Positions 40,024-49,462 of a stretch of 64,000 nt of DNA are shown piece by piece. The notes beneath the pieces were generated by a model. That model was not told the DNA's origin. It was given only the letters and a program-made list of their open reading frames with translations, and did not search any database. Source of the stretch: CAVTRI01 sp963737075 (GTDB lineage: Bacteria; Actinomycetota; Acidimicrobiia; Acidimicrobiales; Palsa-688); contig CAVTRI010000001.1 in assembly GCA_963737075.1 (NCBI GenBank), positions 2,046,001 to 2,110,000 on the forward strand. Reading direction: 5' to 3'. The translations under genes were made by a program, and so were the position numbers. Numbering within the stretch: the first letter of the stretch is position 1; each line of letters opens with the position of its first letter.

Positions 40024-40938
40024 GTGGCAACACCGCTGAGCGCCAACGCCACACCCGACGCGCCCCAGTGGTTCCGCGACGCGCTGGCGGCACCCTCGGA
40101 GCAGCGTGCGGCCCAGGTCGCGGGGTGCACGATCAGCTATTCGCGCTGGGGACCGGAGCGGAAGCCCGGGCTTGTGCTCGTGCACGGCGGCGGAGCCCAC
40201 GCGCGGTGGTGGGACCACGTCGCTCCCCTGCTCACAAACGAGGAGCATTGCGTAGTCGCGGTCGATCTTTCCGGTCACGGCGACAGCGGCCGCCGAGACG
40301 CCTACAGCGTCGACGGATGGGCTGAAGAAATGCTTGCGGTCGCCGAGCACGCGGGCATCGCAGGGCCACCGGTCCTGGCCGGGCACAGCCTCGGCGGCTG
40401 GGCGAGCGTGATCGCCGCGGCACGGCATCCTGGCGCCGTGGCCGGTCTGATCCTCATGGACTGCCGCATCATGGATGCCGCTCCCGAAGAACAGGCCGCC
40501 CGTCAGCACCGGGCCTTCGGCCCCCTCCGCGTCTATCCGACAGTCCAGGAGGCGCTCGCGAGGTACCGCACGGTGCCGCCCCAAGAGGGCAACCTCCCCT
40601 TCGTGTTGCACCACGTCGCATTGACGTCCCTACGGGAAGCCGACGGAGGGTGGAGGTGGAAGTTCGACCCGCGAGTGTTCGACCAGCGCCGCCCGGGGAG
40701 TGAGGAACTCCGTCAGATCTCCTGCCGGGTCGCCCTCGTTCGCGGAGAGCGAGGTCTGCTGACGCCGGCCATCAGCGATGAGATGTACCGTGCCCTCGGG
40801 CGGGTCTCGCCCGTCGTCGAGGTACCCCTCGCCGGCCATCACCTCATGCTCGACCAGCCGCTCTCGCTCGTGACAGGGATTCGTGCTCTGCTCGCCGGCT
40901 GGGAGCACTCGGCGCCGCGCCCGGCGGGCGTGGCGTAG
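40024..40938 (+). CDS. Alpha/beta hydrolase
   Basis: 304 residues. The oxyanion region LVLVHGGGAHARWWD, the nucleophile elbow GHSLGGWAS (Ser), an acid in VRGERGLLTP and His in LAGHHLMLDQ give a complete triad. It is close to epoxide hydrolase, haloalkane dehalogenase and C-C hydrolase relatives; the substrate is unknown. The GTG has TAGCGT 6 bases upstream. It stands at the left edge of the catabolic region. Confidence 0.88.
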   Translation: MATPLSANATPDAPQWFRDALAAPSEQRAAQVAGCTISYSRWGPERKPGLVLVHGGGAHARWWDHVAPLLTNEEHCVVAVDLSGHGDSGRRDAYSVDGWAEEMLAVAEHAGIAGPPVLAGHSLGGWASVIAAARHPGAVAGLILMDCRIMDAAPEEQAARQHRAFGPLRVYPTVQEALARYRTVPPQEGNLPFVLHHVALTSLREADGGWRWKFDPRVFDQRRPGSEELRQISCRVALVRGERGLLTPAISDEMYRALGRVSPVVEVPLAGHHLMLDQPLSLVTGIRALLAGWEHSAPRPAGVA

Positions 40939-41100
40939 CCGGGTCATGGCAGATAGCACGGCTCGAACGCCATGGAACATACCCGTCACTCCATGGCCAC
41001 ATGAACGTCGAGCTGTCCCGTGAGCCGTCTCCTTCGATCTCGTGCAATCGGCCAGCGTGTGCTCAGCCGTTCTGACTGTCAAGGCCAACCCGAACCTAGG

Positions 41101-41130
41101 TTGACAAACACGCCGCCGACGCTCTAACTT
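41101..41130 (+). promoter_or_regulatory. Predicted sigma-70-type promoter for the first luciferase-like monooxygenase
   Basis: TTGACA (41101-41106) and TAACTT (41125-41130) are separated by 18 bases, near-consensus for a primary sigma factor. Transcription would begin near 41137, leaving a leader of about 24 bases with CTGGGGGAG before the GTG at 41161. An 8-bp inverted repeat GCCATGGA/TCCATGGC (40969-40997) upstream could end the hydrolase transcript. Confidence 0.55.
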
Positions 41131-41160
41131 GACACCACCGTCTACCTGGGGGAGCCCTTC

Positions 41161-41894
41161 GTGGAGTTCGGGATTTTTATTCAGGGGTATACGCCGGCGT
41201 TTCGGCGGGAGGGCGATCCGGACGCCGAGCATCATGCGCTGATGCACGACCTGGAGGTGGTGCAGGCGGCCGACCGGGCGGGGTTCAAGTACGTGTGGGT
41301 GGTCGAGCACCATTTCCTGGACGAGTACTCGCACCTGTCGGCCAACGACGTGGTGTTGGGCTATCTGGCCCATGCCACCGAACGCATCCACCTGGGATCG
41401 GGCATCTTCAACCCCCTGGCCCAGGTCAACCACCCGGCCAAGGTGGCCGAACGGGTGGCCATGCTGGACCATCTCTCCGACGGCCGCTTCGAGTTCGGCA
41501 CCGGCCGCGGCGCCGGCTCCCATGAGATCCTGGGCTTTTTGTACCGGGACGGCATCACCGACACCTCGGTCACCAAAGGCATGTGGGAAGAGACCATCGG
41601 CGAGTTCGCCAAGATGTGGCTCAACGACGAATACCCCGGCTTCGAAGGCCAATGGTGGTCGCTGCCGCCCCGCAAAATCCTGCCCAAACCGTGGAAGAAA
41701 CCCCACCCCCCCATGTGGTACGCGGCCGGCAACACCACCAGCTACGCCATGGCCGCCCACAAAGGCCTCGGCGTGCTCGGCTTCTCCATCGGGGCCATCG
41801 ACCAACTGGCCCCCGTCATGGACGCCTACAAAAAAGCCATCCCCACCGCCGAACCCGTCGGCGCCTACGTCAACGACAACATCATGGTCACCAC
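41161..41894 (+). repeat. 734-bp near-identical direct repeat, left copy
   Basis: It matches 51939-52672 with a single difference at 41505 (C versus G). Identity begins at the first base of the start codon and ends abruptly inside the gene. The bases just upstream are unrelated. Confidence 0.93.
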
Positions 41895-42291
41895 CGGCGC
41901 CTACGTGGCCGAGGACCGGGAAACGGCGTATGACTGGGCAACCGCCCCCCACAACACCTATCTGCAGAGCAACGTGTTCCGCTATCACGACACGTTCCCC
42001 CACCCGCCGCAAGTGCCCTACTGGCCCGACTTGCTGCCCGACTTGGGTCGCGACGCCCTCCCGCTTCTCACCGAAGGTGGCGCGGTCATCGGCGACCCCG
42101 ACGATGCCGTCGAGCAGTGCAAACGCTGGGAAGCGGCCGGCGCCGACCAGCTCGTCTTCGGGGTAGGCACGGCGGAGCACGAGTGGATGCTCGAGACCAT
42201 TCGCCTCATGGGCGAGCACGTCATCCCCAAGCTCGACACCGACCCCGTGCACCGCACCACTCGGCTGCGCGACGCCGCAGCCAGAGCCTGA
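41161..42291 (+). CDS. Luciferase-like (LLM class) flavin-dependent oxidoreductase, copy A
   Basis: 376 residues of the bacterial luciferase TIM-barrel family, which uses FMNH2 or F420. Visible segments are ADRAGFKYVWVVEHHFLDEYS, ERIHLGSGIFNPLAQVNHPAKVAERVAMLDHLSDGRFEFGTGRG (phosphate-binding region) and the C-terminal GDPDDAVEQCKRWEAAGADQLVFG. The first 245 codons are virtually identical in DNA to copy B at 51939, while the last third differs, so substrate or partner contacts may differ. The lysine AAA-rich style of the shared part contrasts with the surroundings. The start is GTG after GGGGGAG. Confidence 0.9.
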   Translation: MEFGIFIQGYTPAFRREGDPDAEHHALMHDLEVVQAADRAGFKYVWVVEHHFLDEYSHLSANDVVLGYLAHATERIHLGSGIFNPLAQVNHPAKVAERVAMLDHLSDGRFEFGTGRGAGSHEILGFLYRDGITDTSVTKGMWEETIGEFAKMWLNDEYPGFEGQWWSLPPRKILPKPWKKPHPPMWYAAGNTTSYAMAAHKGLGVLGFSIGAIDQLAPVMDAYKKAIPTAEPVGAYVNDNIMVTTGAYVAEDRETAYDWATAPHNTYLQSNVFRYHDTFPHPPQVPYWPDLLPDLGRDALPLLTEGGAVIGDPDDAVEQCKRWEAAGADQLVFGVGTAEHEWMLETIRLMGEHVIPKLDTDPVHRTTRLRDAAARA

Positions 42292-42301
42292 GCGAGGGTC
42301 C

Positions 42302-43294
42302 ATGGCGACGTGGACCGCCAGGTTCAACCTGGTGCTGCCAGAGCTCGATCCACATGTGCATTCGCGGATGTACCGCGCATTCGTCGAGATGGCCGGCTAC
42401 ATCGATGAGCACGGCTTCACCGCCCTGTCGCTCGAGGAGCACCATGGCGCAGACGACGGCTGGAGTCCCTCGCCGTTGGTAATGGCCGGCATGGTGGTGG
42501 CCCGCACCACGAAGCTCCACGTGAGCATCAGCGCCCTCCTGCTTCCCTTGCACGACCCGCTCCGCGTGGCGGAGGACGTCGCTGTCCTCGACCTGGCCAG
42601 CGGCGGAAGGATCAGCCTCATCGCCGGGCTCGGGTACCGTCCGTCCGAGTACGCGGCCCACGGCAAGGACTGGGCTCGGCGGGGCGAGCTCATGGACCGA
42701 GGCGTCGAGGCGCTCCTCAATGCCTGGACGGGCGAGCCCTTCCAATACGAGGGACGGACGGTCCGGGTGACGCCGAGGCCATTCACCCAGCCCCACCCGC
42801 TCCTCTTCATAGGCGGCACGGCAAGGCCCTCTGCCCGGCGGGCGGCTCGATTCGGTCTTCCGCTGTTCACCGCCGCCCACCTGCCTGAGCTGGAGGCCTA
42901 CTACTACCAGTGCTGCGCCGAACACGGCGTGTCCGGCATGTGCGTGATGCCGCCCGAGGGGATGGCGATGGTGCACGTTGCGACCGATCCCGACAAGGCG
43001 TGGGCGGAGTTGGGACACCACCTGCTCCACGAGGCAGTGACGTACGCGAGCTGGCAGACGCCTGACATCCAATCCGTCATGCACTCGCACGCGACCACGG
43101 TTGAGGAGTTGCGGGCGGAGGGCATCTACGAAATCCTCACCCCGGAAGAATGCGTGCGCCGGGCGACGCAGGCTGGGGATGCAGCCGCCTTCGCGTTGCA
43201 TCCGTTGTGCGGGGGCATGCCCGTCGAGGAGGGCTGGACAAGCCTGCAGCTGGTGGTGGAGCAGGTAATGCCCCGCCTCGCGAACCCGGGGTGA
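42302..43294 (+). CDS. Luciferase-like flavin-dependent oxidoreductase
   Basis: 330 residues of the LLM family: YIDEHGFTALSLEEHHGADD, HVSISALLLPLHDPLRVAEDVAVLDLASGGRISLIAGLGY and FIGGTARPSARRAARFG. It belongs to a different subgroup from copies A and B but resembles the minus-strand gene at 49463 in size and motif pattern (PLHDPLRVAEDVAVLDL versus PLHDPLHLAEEAAVVDL). It begins 10 bases after copy A, so it is cotranscribed. Confidence 0.88.
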   Translation: MATWTARFNLVLPELDPHVHSRMYRAFVEMAGYIDEHGFTALSLEEHHGADDGWSPSPLVMAGMVVARTTKLHVSISALLLPLHDPLRVAEDVAVLDLASGGRISLIAGLGYRPSEYAAHGKDWARRGELMDRGVEALLNAWTGEPFQYEGRTVRVTPRPFTQPHPLLFIGGTARPSARRAARFGLPLFTAAHLPELEAYYYQCCAEHGVSGMCVMPPEGMAMVHVATDPDKAWAELGHHLLHEAVTYASWQTPDIQSVMHSHATTVEELRAEGIYEILTPEECVRRATQAGDAAAFALHPLCGGMPVEEGWTSLQLVVEQVMPRLANPG

Positions 43295-43361
43295 AATCCC
43301 GATGCTACTGTTATGACCAACTGGGGCCCGCTTCCGCGGCACCGCACAATTGGGGGAATGC

Positions 43362-44795
43362 GTGAAACACAAAAGCCACAGGTTTGCTGCCGTTGCGATC
43401 GCCGCCGCGCTCGCGCTGTTGGCGGCGGCCTGCAGTAGCAGCCGCGGCACGGCCTCCTCGTCCACGACCGCCGGAAGCGGTTCGAGCGGTACGTCGAGTG
43501 GCACGTCGTCTTCGGCGTCGTCGACGAACTTCGGCACCCTGGCGTCGCCATGCGGGCCCGGGAACGCCAAGGGGGCGACCGGCCAGGGCGTGACCGACAC
43601 CTCAATCCGTATTGGTTATGGCGACGACCGAGGCTTCGCCGCGTCACCCGGCCTCGACGTGGAAATGGGGGATGCGGTCACGGCCATGATCAAGTGGTGC
43701 AACGACCAGGGAGGCATCCTCGGTCGGAAGATCGTCGGTGACAATTACGACGCCGCGATCACGCAGGTAAACACGGTCATGCAGCAGGCATGCAAGTCAG
43801 ATTTCATGCTGGTCGGCGAGGGGTTCGCGCTCGACGAGGCGGCCGAGTCCACCCGTCTGGGCTGCAATCTCGCCGCGGTACCTGGATTTACCGTCGGTCC
43901 CGACGTGGCCAATTCCCCCGAGATGTACCAAGCGGTGCCCAACCCGGTGGACTACCTCCCGGCGTCGCCGTTCTACCAGGCCGCGAAGCTGTTTCCCGAC
44001 GCCGTCAAGAGCTACGACTTCCTGCACACCACCCTGGCGTCAGCGACAGAGGTCACGTATGTCAAGGACAAGACAGCAGCTGCCGCCGCCGGGTGGAACA
44101 ACGCCAACTGCGGCGTGACGATCAACTACAACGGGGAGCCCGACTACAAGCCGTTCGCTCAGAAGTTCCAGAGCTGTGGCGTAAAGATGATCTACAGCAA
44201 CCTGGGGCCGGGACCGGTCCTGTTCGGGATGCTGCAGGCCAACAACCAGCTCGGGGTGAAGCCGATCTACATCATGGAGACGAACGACTACACCACGACG
44301 ATGTCCCAGTGGAACACGTCTGGCATCGGCAACGACATCTACGTTCGTGACGCCTTCGTCCCGCTCGAAGAGGCCGACATGGTGCCGGCGGTGAAGCAGT
44401 ACATCAGCCTCGTCCAGGCCACCGGCGGCAAGGTGAGCCAGCTCGGCCAGCAAGCCGCTTCGTCCTTCCTCTTGTGGGCGACCGAGGCCAAAGCGTGCGG
44501 ATCCAACCTCACGCGCCAGTGCATGATCAACGACCTGTCCAAGGTGCACAGCTGGACCGGCGGTGGCCTGCACGCGCAATCCAACCCCGGGAGCAACCAG
44601 CCGCCCAGCTGCGGGATGCTGCTGAAGCTCACCGGCACCGCGTGGTCGCAGTACTACCCGAAGACCATGGGTCAGTTCGACTGCAGCGACCAGTATCTGT
44701 TCAAGGTTCCGCAGTCCGCGTGGGGCACGACGCTCGGTGCCGACCGGATCGCCACCAAGTTCCTCTCGCCGAACGTGATCAAGCCGCAGACCTGA
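43362..44795 (+). CDS. Branched-chain-type ABC transporter substrate-binding lipoprotein
   Basis: 477 residues. A signal peptide (KHKSHRFAAVAIAAALALLAAAC) ends in a lipobox Cys and is followed by a Ser/Thr/Gly-rich linker and a LivK-type type I binding fold (IRIGYGDDRGFAASPG..., MIKWCNDQGGILGRKIVGDNYDA). The GTG at 43362 is used because GGGGGA lies 7 bases upstream and the signal peptide starts there; the frame opens 4 codons earlier at a TTG. It heads the importer operon. Besides amino acids, such receptors bind aromatic or alicyclic carboxylates, which fits the neighbouring catabolic genes. Confidence 0.9.
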   Translation: MKHKSHRFAAVAIAAALALLAAACSSSRGTASSSTTAGSGSSGTSSGTSSSASSTNFGTLASPCGPGNAKGATGQGVTDTSIRIGYGDDRGFAASPGLDVEMGDAVTAMIKWCNDQGGILGRKIVGDNYDAAITQVNTVMQQACKSDFMLVGEGFALDEAAESTRLGCNLAAVPGFTVGPDVANSPEMYQAVPNPVDYLPASPFYQAAKLFPDAVKSYDFLHTTLASATEVTYVKDKTAAAAAGWNNANCGVTINYNGEPDYKPFAQKFQSCGVKMIYSNLGPGPVLFGMLQANNQLGVKPIYIMETNDYTTTMSQWNTSGIGNDIYVRDAFVPLEEADMVPAVKQYISLVQATGGKVSQLGQQAASSFLLWATEAKACGSNLTRQCMINDLSKVHSWTGGGLHAQSNPGSNQPPSCGMLLKLTGTAWSQYYPKTMGQFDCSDQYLFKVPQSAWGTTLGADRIATKFLSPNVIKPQT

Positions 44796-44826
44796 CCACC
44801 CCCGCCGACCCGGGGAGGGTTCGCCC

Positions 44827-47181
44827 TTGCACCTCTTCCTGACATACACGATCTACGGACTGGTGATCGGCGGGGTCTACGCCATATCGGCGTCCGGCCT
44901 CGTGCTGACGTATAACACGTCCGGCATCTTCAACTTCGCCCACGGGGCGGAAGCCATGCTCGGCGCGTTTGTCTACTGGCAAGTGCGCTATGGCTGGCAC
45001 GTGCCCGCCCCGGTGGCGCTGATCCTGGTCCTCGGGGTGTTCGCCCCCTTGATGGGCGGCCTCGTATACGGGCTCATCATGCGGGGGCTGCGGGACACCG
45101 CGGAGGTGACCAAGGTCGTGGTGACCGTGGCCCTGACGCTCGGTTTGTTGTACCTGTCGGACTGGTTCTGGAACCCGATCAAGCCCCGCACAATTCAGCC
45201 GTTTTTCGGCCCGGCCAGCAACGTCAACATCTTTGGCGCCAGCGTCACCACCCACGAGCTGATCGCCCTCGGCGTCGCCATTGCCATCGGTATAGGGCTC
45301 AGAGCGTTCTTCTACAAATCGAGGACCGGCGTCGCCATGCGCGGTGTCGTCGACAACCCGGGGCTCCTGCAGCTCAACGGCCTCAATCCGGAGCGGATGG
45401 CCGGTCTCTCGTGGGCGATGGGCGCGTTCCTTGCCGTCCTGGCCGGCGTGCTGGTCACGCCCATCAGCGGCGGTTCCCTGGAAGCGACTGCCCTGACCCT
45501 GCTCGTCATCGACGCCTTCGCGGCGGCCGTGTTCGGGCGACTGCGCAGCATCCCCCGCACCTTCATTGGCGCTCTCGTGCTCGGACTGGCCGACAGCTAC
45601 GTCCTGGCATATTTCCCGAAGTCCTGGTCATGGGCGAGCAACTTCCGGGTCTCCCTCCCGATGATCGTGCTGTTCGTCGTCTTGCTCGTGTTGCCGCAGG
45701 ACCGGCTTCGGGGGGCCACCGTCATGCGCACCCGCGAGCGGGCGCACCTCCCGAGCGTGCGCTCGGCGGTGGTGGCGGGCGCCGGCCTCGTGGTGGCCGT
45801 GGTGCTCTTACGGCAACTGATGGTCGCCTCCGACATCACCACCCTCACTGTCGGCGTGACGTTCGCCATCATCGCCCTGTCACTCACGTTGCTCACGGGC
45901 TACGCCGGTGAGATGAACCTGGCTCCCGTGTCCTTCGGGGCGATAGCGACCATGGTCCTGTTCCACAACGGCATCACCGGTCACGGCCTCGCCGCACGGA
46001 CAACCCTGCTCGGCATCCTCCTGGGGGTGGTGGTGACGGCACTGGTCGGGGCGCTCGTCTCGCTGCCCGCCCTGCGACTTCGAGGCCTGTACCTGGGACT
46101 GGCGACGATGGCGTTCGGCGTGTTCCTTACGGACATGATCCTGATGGACACCAACCTGCACAAGCTTCCGCTGCTGCACACTCGCTTCTCGTTCTTCAGC
46201 GCCGGTCAGGGCATCAACAGCCTGATCATGCCGCCCCTCAAGATCGGGCCGCTCGATCTGGCCAACGGCACGACCTTTCTCGTCGTCGCCACGGTGGTGT
46301 TCTCTCTCATCGGGATCGGCCTCGTGGCGTTGCGCAACAGCAGCTACGGCCGCCGGCTGACCGCCATGAAGGACAGCCCCGCGGCGTCGGCGACGCTCGG
46401 CCAGAGCCTGCTCCGGCTCAAGCTCGGTGTGTTCATGCTGTCTGCCGCCATCGCCGGGCTGGGCGGGATCCTGATGGCGACGGCGCTCGGCTCGGTCACC
46501 CCTGACAGCTTCAACATCTTCGTGAGCCTCTCCTTGGTGATGCTTACCGTCGTCGGCGGCATCGGGTATGTCAGCGGCGCCCTCTTCGGCGGTTTGCTCT
46601 CAGGCGTGGGGTTCGCGTTGATCATCACCACCTTCCACAACCTGGCGTCACAGCACGCCAGCGTCCACGGGCTGTTTTCCTTTCTCGCCAACTTCGCGGC
46701 GGTCTCTCCTGCCCTCATCGGCATCAGTGTGGGGCGGAACCCGAGCGGCGCGGTCCACCAGATCGTGGACAACTACCGGAGCCTCCGTGACCGGAAAGTG
46801 GTGCTGGCGGGCGGACTCGCCGTCGAAGGGCTCCTCTACGTCTTGGCGTTGGTGGGCGCTCTGAGCAACTGGTGGTTCGCGATCCTCACCTTCGTCGTCT
46901 TCTCGTTCCTCCCGCTCGTGGGGCAGATGACGGGACCCGAAGCTGCTGCGAGGCGTGCCGCCGAAACTCCCCTGGAGTTGACCGGGATCGACTCCCCTTA
47001 CAGTCCGGCACTGGTGGCCGACCTCGATCGCGCGCTCGGCATCGGGGACACGGCGTCCATCCGGCTGCGACGGCTCTCGGCAAAGTCGCCCGCGGTCGCC
47101 GCCGACCGCGCGACACCGGGGCAGGTGGAGATTCCTGGGAAGGAGCCCGTTTCCGGGGGAGCCGCTGATGGCCGCGCTTGA
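44827..47181 (+). CDS. Fused LivH-LivM branched-chain-type ABC permease
   Basis: 784 residues containing both permease subunits in one chain. Residues 1 to about 295 correspond to LivH (YGLVIGGVYAISASGLVLTYNTSGIFNFAHGAEAMLGA). Residues about 320-640 correspond to LivM (FAIIALSLTLLTGYAGEMNLAPVSFGAIATM, LALRLRGLYLGL-like segment PALRLRGLYLGLATMAFG). About 17 hydrophobic segments are visible, and a cytoplasmic tail follows the last helix pair. The start is TTG at 44827, 7 bases after GGGGAGGG. The 3' end overlaps the LivG gene by 14 bases. Confidence 0.92.
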   Translation: MHLFLTYTIYGLVIGGVYAISASGLVLTYNTSGIFNFAHGAEAMLGAFVYWQVRYGWHVPAPVALILVLGVFAPLMGGLVYGLIMRGLRDTAEVTKVVVTVALTLGLLYLSDWFWNPIKPRTIQPFFGPASNVNIFGASVTTHELIALGVAIAIGIGLRAFFYKSRTGVAMRGVVDNPGLLQLNGLNPERMAGLSWAMGAFLAVLAGVLVTPISGGSLEATALTLLVIDAFAAAVFGRLRSIPRTFIGALVLGLADSYVLAYFPKSWSWASNFRVSLPMIVLFVVLLVLPQDRLRGATVMRTRERAHLPSVRSAVVAGAGLVVAVVLLRQLMVASDITTLTVGVTFAIIALSLTLLTGYAGEMNLAPVSFGAIATMVLFHNGITGHGLAARTTLLGILLGVVVTALVGALVSLPALRLRGLYLGLATMAFGVFLTDMILMDTNLHKLPLLHTRFSFFSAGQGINSLIMPPLKIGPLDLANGTTFLVVATVVFSLIGIGLVALRNSSYGRRLTAMKDSPAASATLGQSLLRLKLGVFMLSAAIAGLGGILMATALGSVTPDSFNIFVSLSLVMLTVVGGIGYVSGALFGGLLSGVGFALIITTFHNLASQHASVHGLFSFLANFAAVSPALIGISVGRNPSGAVHQIVDNYRSLRDRKVVLAGGLAVEGLLYVLALVGALSNWWFAILTFVVFSFLPLVGQMTGPEAAARRAAETPLELTGIDSPYSPALVADLDRALGIGDTASIRLRRLSAKSPAVAADRATPGQVEIPGKEPVSGGAADGRA

Positions 47182-47896
47182 GGCAACCGGGATCTCCGTG
47201 AGTTTCGGTGGCACCAAGGCGTTGAACGACGTCAACGTCACCGTGGAAGCCGGAACCGTCACGGGGCTCATCGGACCCAACGGCGCGGGCAAAACCACGC
47301 TCTTCAACGTGGCGACCGGTCTGCTGACCCCCACCAGCGGGCGGGTCGTGCTCCAGGGTGACGACGTCACCGATCTGCCGCCGGCTCGAAGAGCGCGTCT
47401 CGGGCTCGCCCGAACGTTCCAGCGCCTGGAGCTGTTCACATCGCTCACGGTGCGCGACAACATCCGTGTCGCCGGCGACATCAGGAACACGTGGGGGCGG
47501 CGGCGCCGGGTCGCCGTGAGTGACGAGACGGAGCGGGTCCTCAAGCTCACCGGGCTGGCCGACATCGCGCACAAGGAAGTGGCTGACATCCCCACCGGCC
47601 GGGCCCGCGTGGTGGAAGTGGCCCGGGCGTTGATGACCCGGCCGTCGGTGCTCCTTCTCGACGAGCCGGCGGCGGGCCAGACGGAGCACGAGACCGAGAC
47701 GTTCGGGCACCTCCTGCGTCAGCTGGCGGCCGACGGCCTGGCCATCTGCCTGGTGGAGCATGACATGGGCCTCGTCATGCGGTTCTGCGACGGCATTCAC
47801 GTGCTTGATTACGGAGTGATTCTCGCCGTAGGCGAGCCGGAAAAGGTGGCCAACGACCCCGCGGTCATCGCGGCCTACCTGGGCGGCGCCGCGTGA
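47168..47896 (+). CDS. ABC transporter ATPase, LivG-like
   Basis: 242 residues. Walker A GPNGAGKTT, Walker B VLLLDEPAAG and the LivG hallmark ARTFQRLELFTSLTVRDNI are present. The ABC signature, normally LSYGQ or LSGGQ, reads IPTGRARVVEVARAL, which is unusual for the family and may affect ATP sandwiching. It pairs with LivF below to power the fused permease. Overlaps with both neighbours indicate one operon. Confidence 0.92.
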   Translation: MAALEATGISVSFGGTKALNDVNVTVEAGTVTGLIGPNGAGKTTLFNVATGLLTPTSGRVVLQGDDVTDLPPARRARLGLARTFQRLELFTSLTVRDNIRVAGDIRNTWGRRRRVAVSDETERVLKLTGLADIAHKEVADIPTGRARVVEVARALMTRPSVLLLDEPAAGQTEHETETFGHLLRQLAADGLAICLVEHDMGLVMRFCDGIHVLDYGVILAVGEPEKVANDPAVIAAYLGGAA

Positions 47897-48615
47897 CCGT
47901 GCAGGCCGGCGAGGCGACGGAACCCCTCCTCGAGCTGGTAGACGTCCGGGCAGGGTACGGCGCGATCGAGGTGCTCCATGGCGTCAATCTGGCGGTACCA
48001 GCCGGCGGGCTTCTCGCCGTGCTTGGCCCCAATGGCGGTGGCAAGTCGACGACGTTGCGCATCTGCTGCGGCCTGCACCCCATCAGCAGCGGGGAAATGC
48101 GGTTGGCCGGCCGCGTCATCAACGGCGTAACCGCGCACGATCTCGCTCGCCTGGGTGTCTGCACCGTGCCCGAAGGACGTGGGATCTTTCCCAACCTGTC
48201 CGTGCGCGAGAACCTCTGGCTGGCAACCGGCACCGGCGTGACACGGGACAAGGTCGAGACCACGGCGTTCGACCGCTTCCCGAGGTTGGCCGATCGGCGC
48301 AACCAGCTGGCCGGCACACTGTCCGGCGGCGAGCAGCAGATGCTGGCTATCGCGCGGGCGCTGGCCACGGACCCCGTCCTGCTCATCCTCGACGAGCTGT
48401 CGATGGGTCTGGCACCCCTCATCGTTTCCGCTCTTTACGAAACGGTGCGCCAGCTCGCCGAGTCGGGCCTGTCGATACTCGTCGCCGAGCAGTTCGCCAA
48501 GACTGTGCTTCCGATCGCGCAGTCGGCTGCCATCATGCTTCAGGGTCGCATCGTGAGGGCCGGAGATCCCTCCTCCATCGAAGAAGAGCTCGCAACCGCC
48601 TACCTGGGTGGGTGA
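47893..48615 (+). CDS. ABC transporter ATPase, LivF-like
   Basis: 240 residues. Walker A GPNGGGKST, the LivF motif VPEGRGIFPNLSVRENL, signature LSGGEQQMLAIARAL, Walker B LLILDELSMGLAP and H-loop-region LVAEQFAK are all present (the usual DEPS reads DELS). The GTG overlaps the LivG stop by 4 bases. It has a canonical signature motif, unlike its partner. Confidence 0.93.
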   Translation: MTVQAGEATEPLLELVDVRAGYGAIEVLHGVNLAVPAGGLLAVLGPNGGGKSTTLRICCGLHPISSGEMRLAGRVINGVTAHDLARLGVCTVPEGRGIFPNLSVRENLWLATGTGVTRDKVETTAFDRFPRLADRRNQLAGTLSGGEQQMLAIARALATDPVLLILDELSMGLAPLIVSALYETVRQLAESGLSILVAEQFAKTVLPIAQSAAIMLQGRIVRAGDPSSIEEELATAYLGG

Positions 48616-48618
48616 AAG

Positions 48619-48996
48619 GTGACCAACGACAACATGTTGACTGACAACAAAATCGACGAGTTCCGCGTCGAAGTGGCAAACCTCAAGCTGAAGACCGGCC
48701 GTCAGCGAAACGACGTGGTGATGCAGGTGGTGGGGGCCCTTCTCATGGTCGGCGGTTTCGTCGCCGGGCTGATCACCTACGAGGTCTCACTCAGCCAGAG
48801 CAGCGCACTCAACCTTCAGTCCGAGCAGATCCTGGCCATTGCCATGGTGAGTCTCGTCGTGATCGGGGCAGCGCTGTTTGTGAGCGCCACACTGTCGCGC
48901 TTCCTCCGCTTCTGGATGCTCCGCCAGCTCTACGAGGGCCAGGCGCACGTGGACAATCTCGTCGACTCCTTGACGCGCGGCGACAAGACCACCTGA
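48619..48996 (+). CDS. Small two-helix membrane protein
   Basis: 125 residues. A short charged N-terminus is followed by two transmembrane segments (VVGALLMVGGFVAGLITYEV and ILAIAMVSLVVIGAALFVSATL) and a cytoplasmic tail. No family is recognised. It starts with GTG three bases after the LivF stop and precedes the cupin gene by six bases, so it belongs to the importer operon and may be an accessory subunit. Confidence 0.75.
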   Translation: MTNDNMLTDNKIDEFRVEVANLKLKTGRQRNDVVMQVVGALLMVGGFVAGLITYEVSLSQSSALNLQSEQILAIAMVSLVVIGAALFVSATLSRFLRFWMLRQLYEGQAHVDNLVDSLTRGDKTT

Positions 48997-49002
48997 GCCC
49001 AC

Positions 49003-49431
49003 GTGGCCGAGCTCAAGTTCCTCCGCGTCGACGACGTGCCCGCGGTGGAGGTGAAAGCCCAGCAGCATGGCGATCGCCGGGTTGCAACCCGGCTCCACTT
49101 CTTGGAGCAGACCCCCACCCGTGCCTTCTTCTACTGCCGGTATGACCCCGGCATGATTATCGAGGCTCACGGGCATGCCAGCGACCACGCCATCTTCGTG
49201 GTGCGAGGATCGGTCACCGTCGGAGACGTCGAGTGCCATCCTGGCACGCTGGTGGTCCTCGAGCGGGGAGCCGTCTTTGGGCCGCTCGTCGCCGGTCCCG
49301 AGGGGACCGAGCTCCTCGAGGTCTACGCCGGCGACCCCCGGCCGGTGCCCGTCGACCCGAGCGCGTTTGCCGCTCTGCTCGCCGCGCGTGGCATCGTTCC
49401 GTTGCCTCCGGCTGGCATTCCCGGGGAGTGA
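49003..49431 (+). CDS. Cupin-domain protein
   Basis: 142 residues with a single cupin barrel. Motif 1 is visible as IIEAHGHASDHAIFVVRGSVTVGD (two His and a downstream position typical of metal binding) and motif 2 as CHPGTLVVLERGAVFGPL, without the usual second His. It could be a small dioxygenase, isomerase or sensor acting on the imported compound. It starts with GTG and is the last gene of the importer operon, convergent with the next monooxygenase. Confidence 0.8.
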   Translation: MAELKFLRVDDVPAVEVKAQQHGDRRVATRLHFLEQTPTRAFFYCRYDPGMIIEAHGHASDHAIFVVRGSVTVGDVECHPGTLVVLERGAVFGPLVAGPEGTELLEVYAGDPRPVPVDPSAFAALLAARGIVPLPPAGIPGE

Positions 49432-49462
49432 GGGACCTCGGGAGCGAACCGATGAGCACGGG

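Noticed and set aside
40630..42327. Long open frame (565 codons) antisense to the first luciferase-like gene, and its twin at 51000-52583
   Set aside because: High-GC antisense shadows of well-supported genes with no family motifs. They exist twice only because the 734-bp repeat exists twice.
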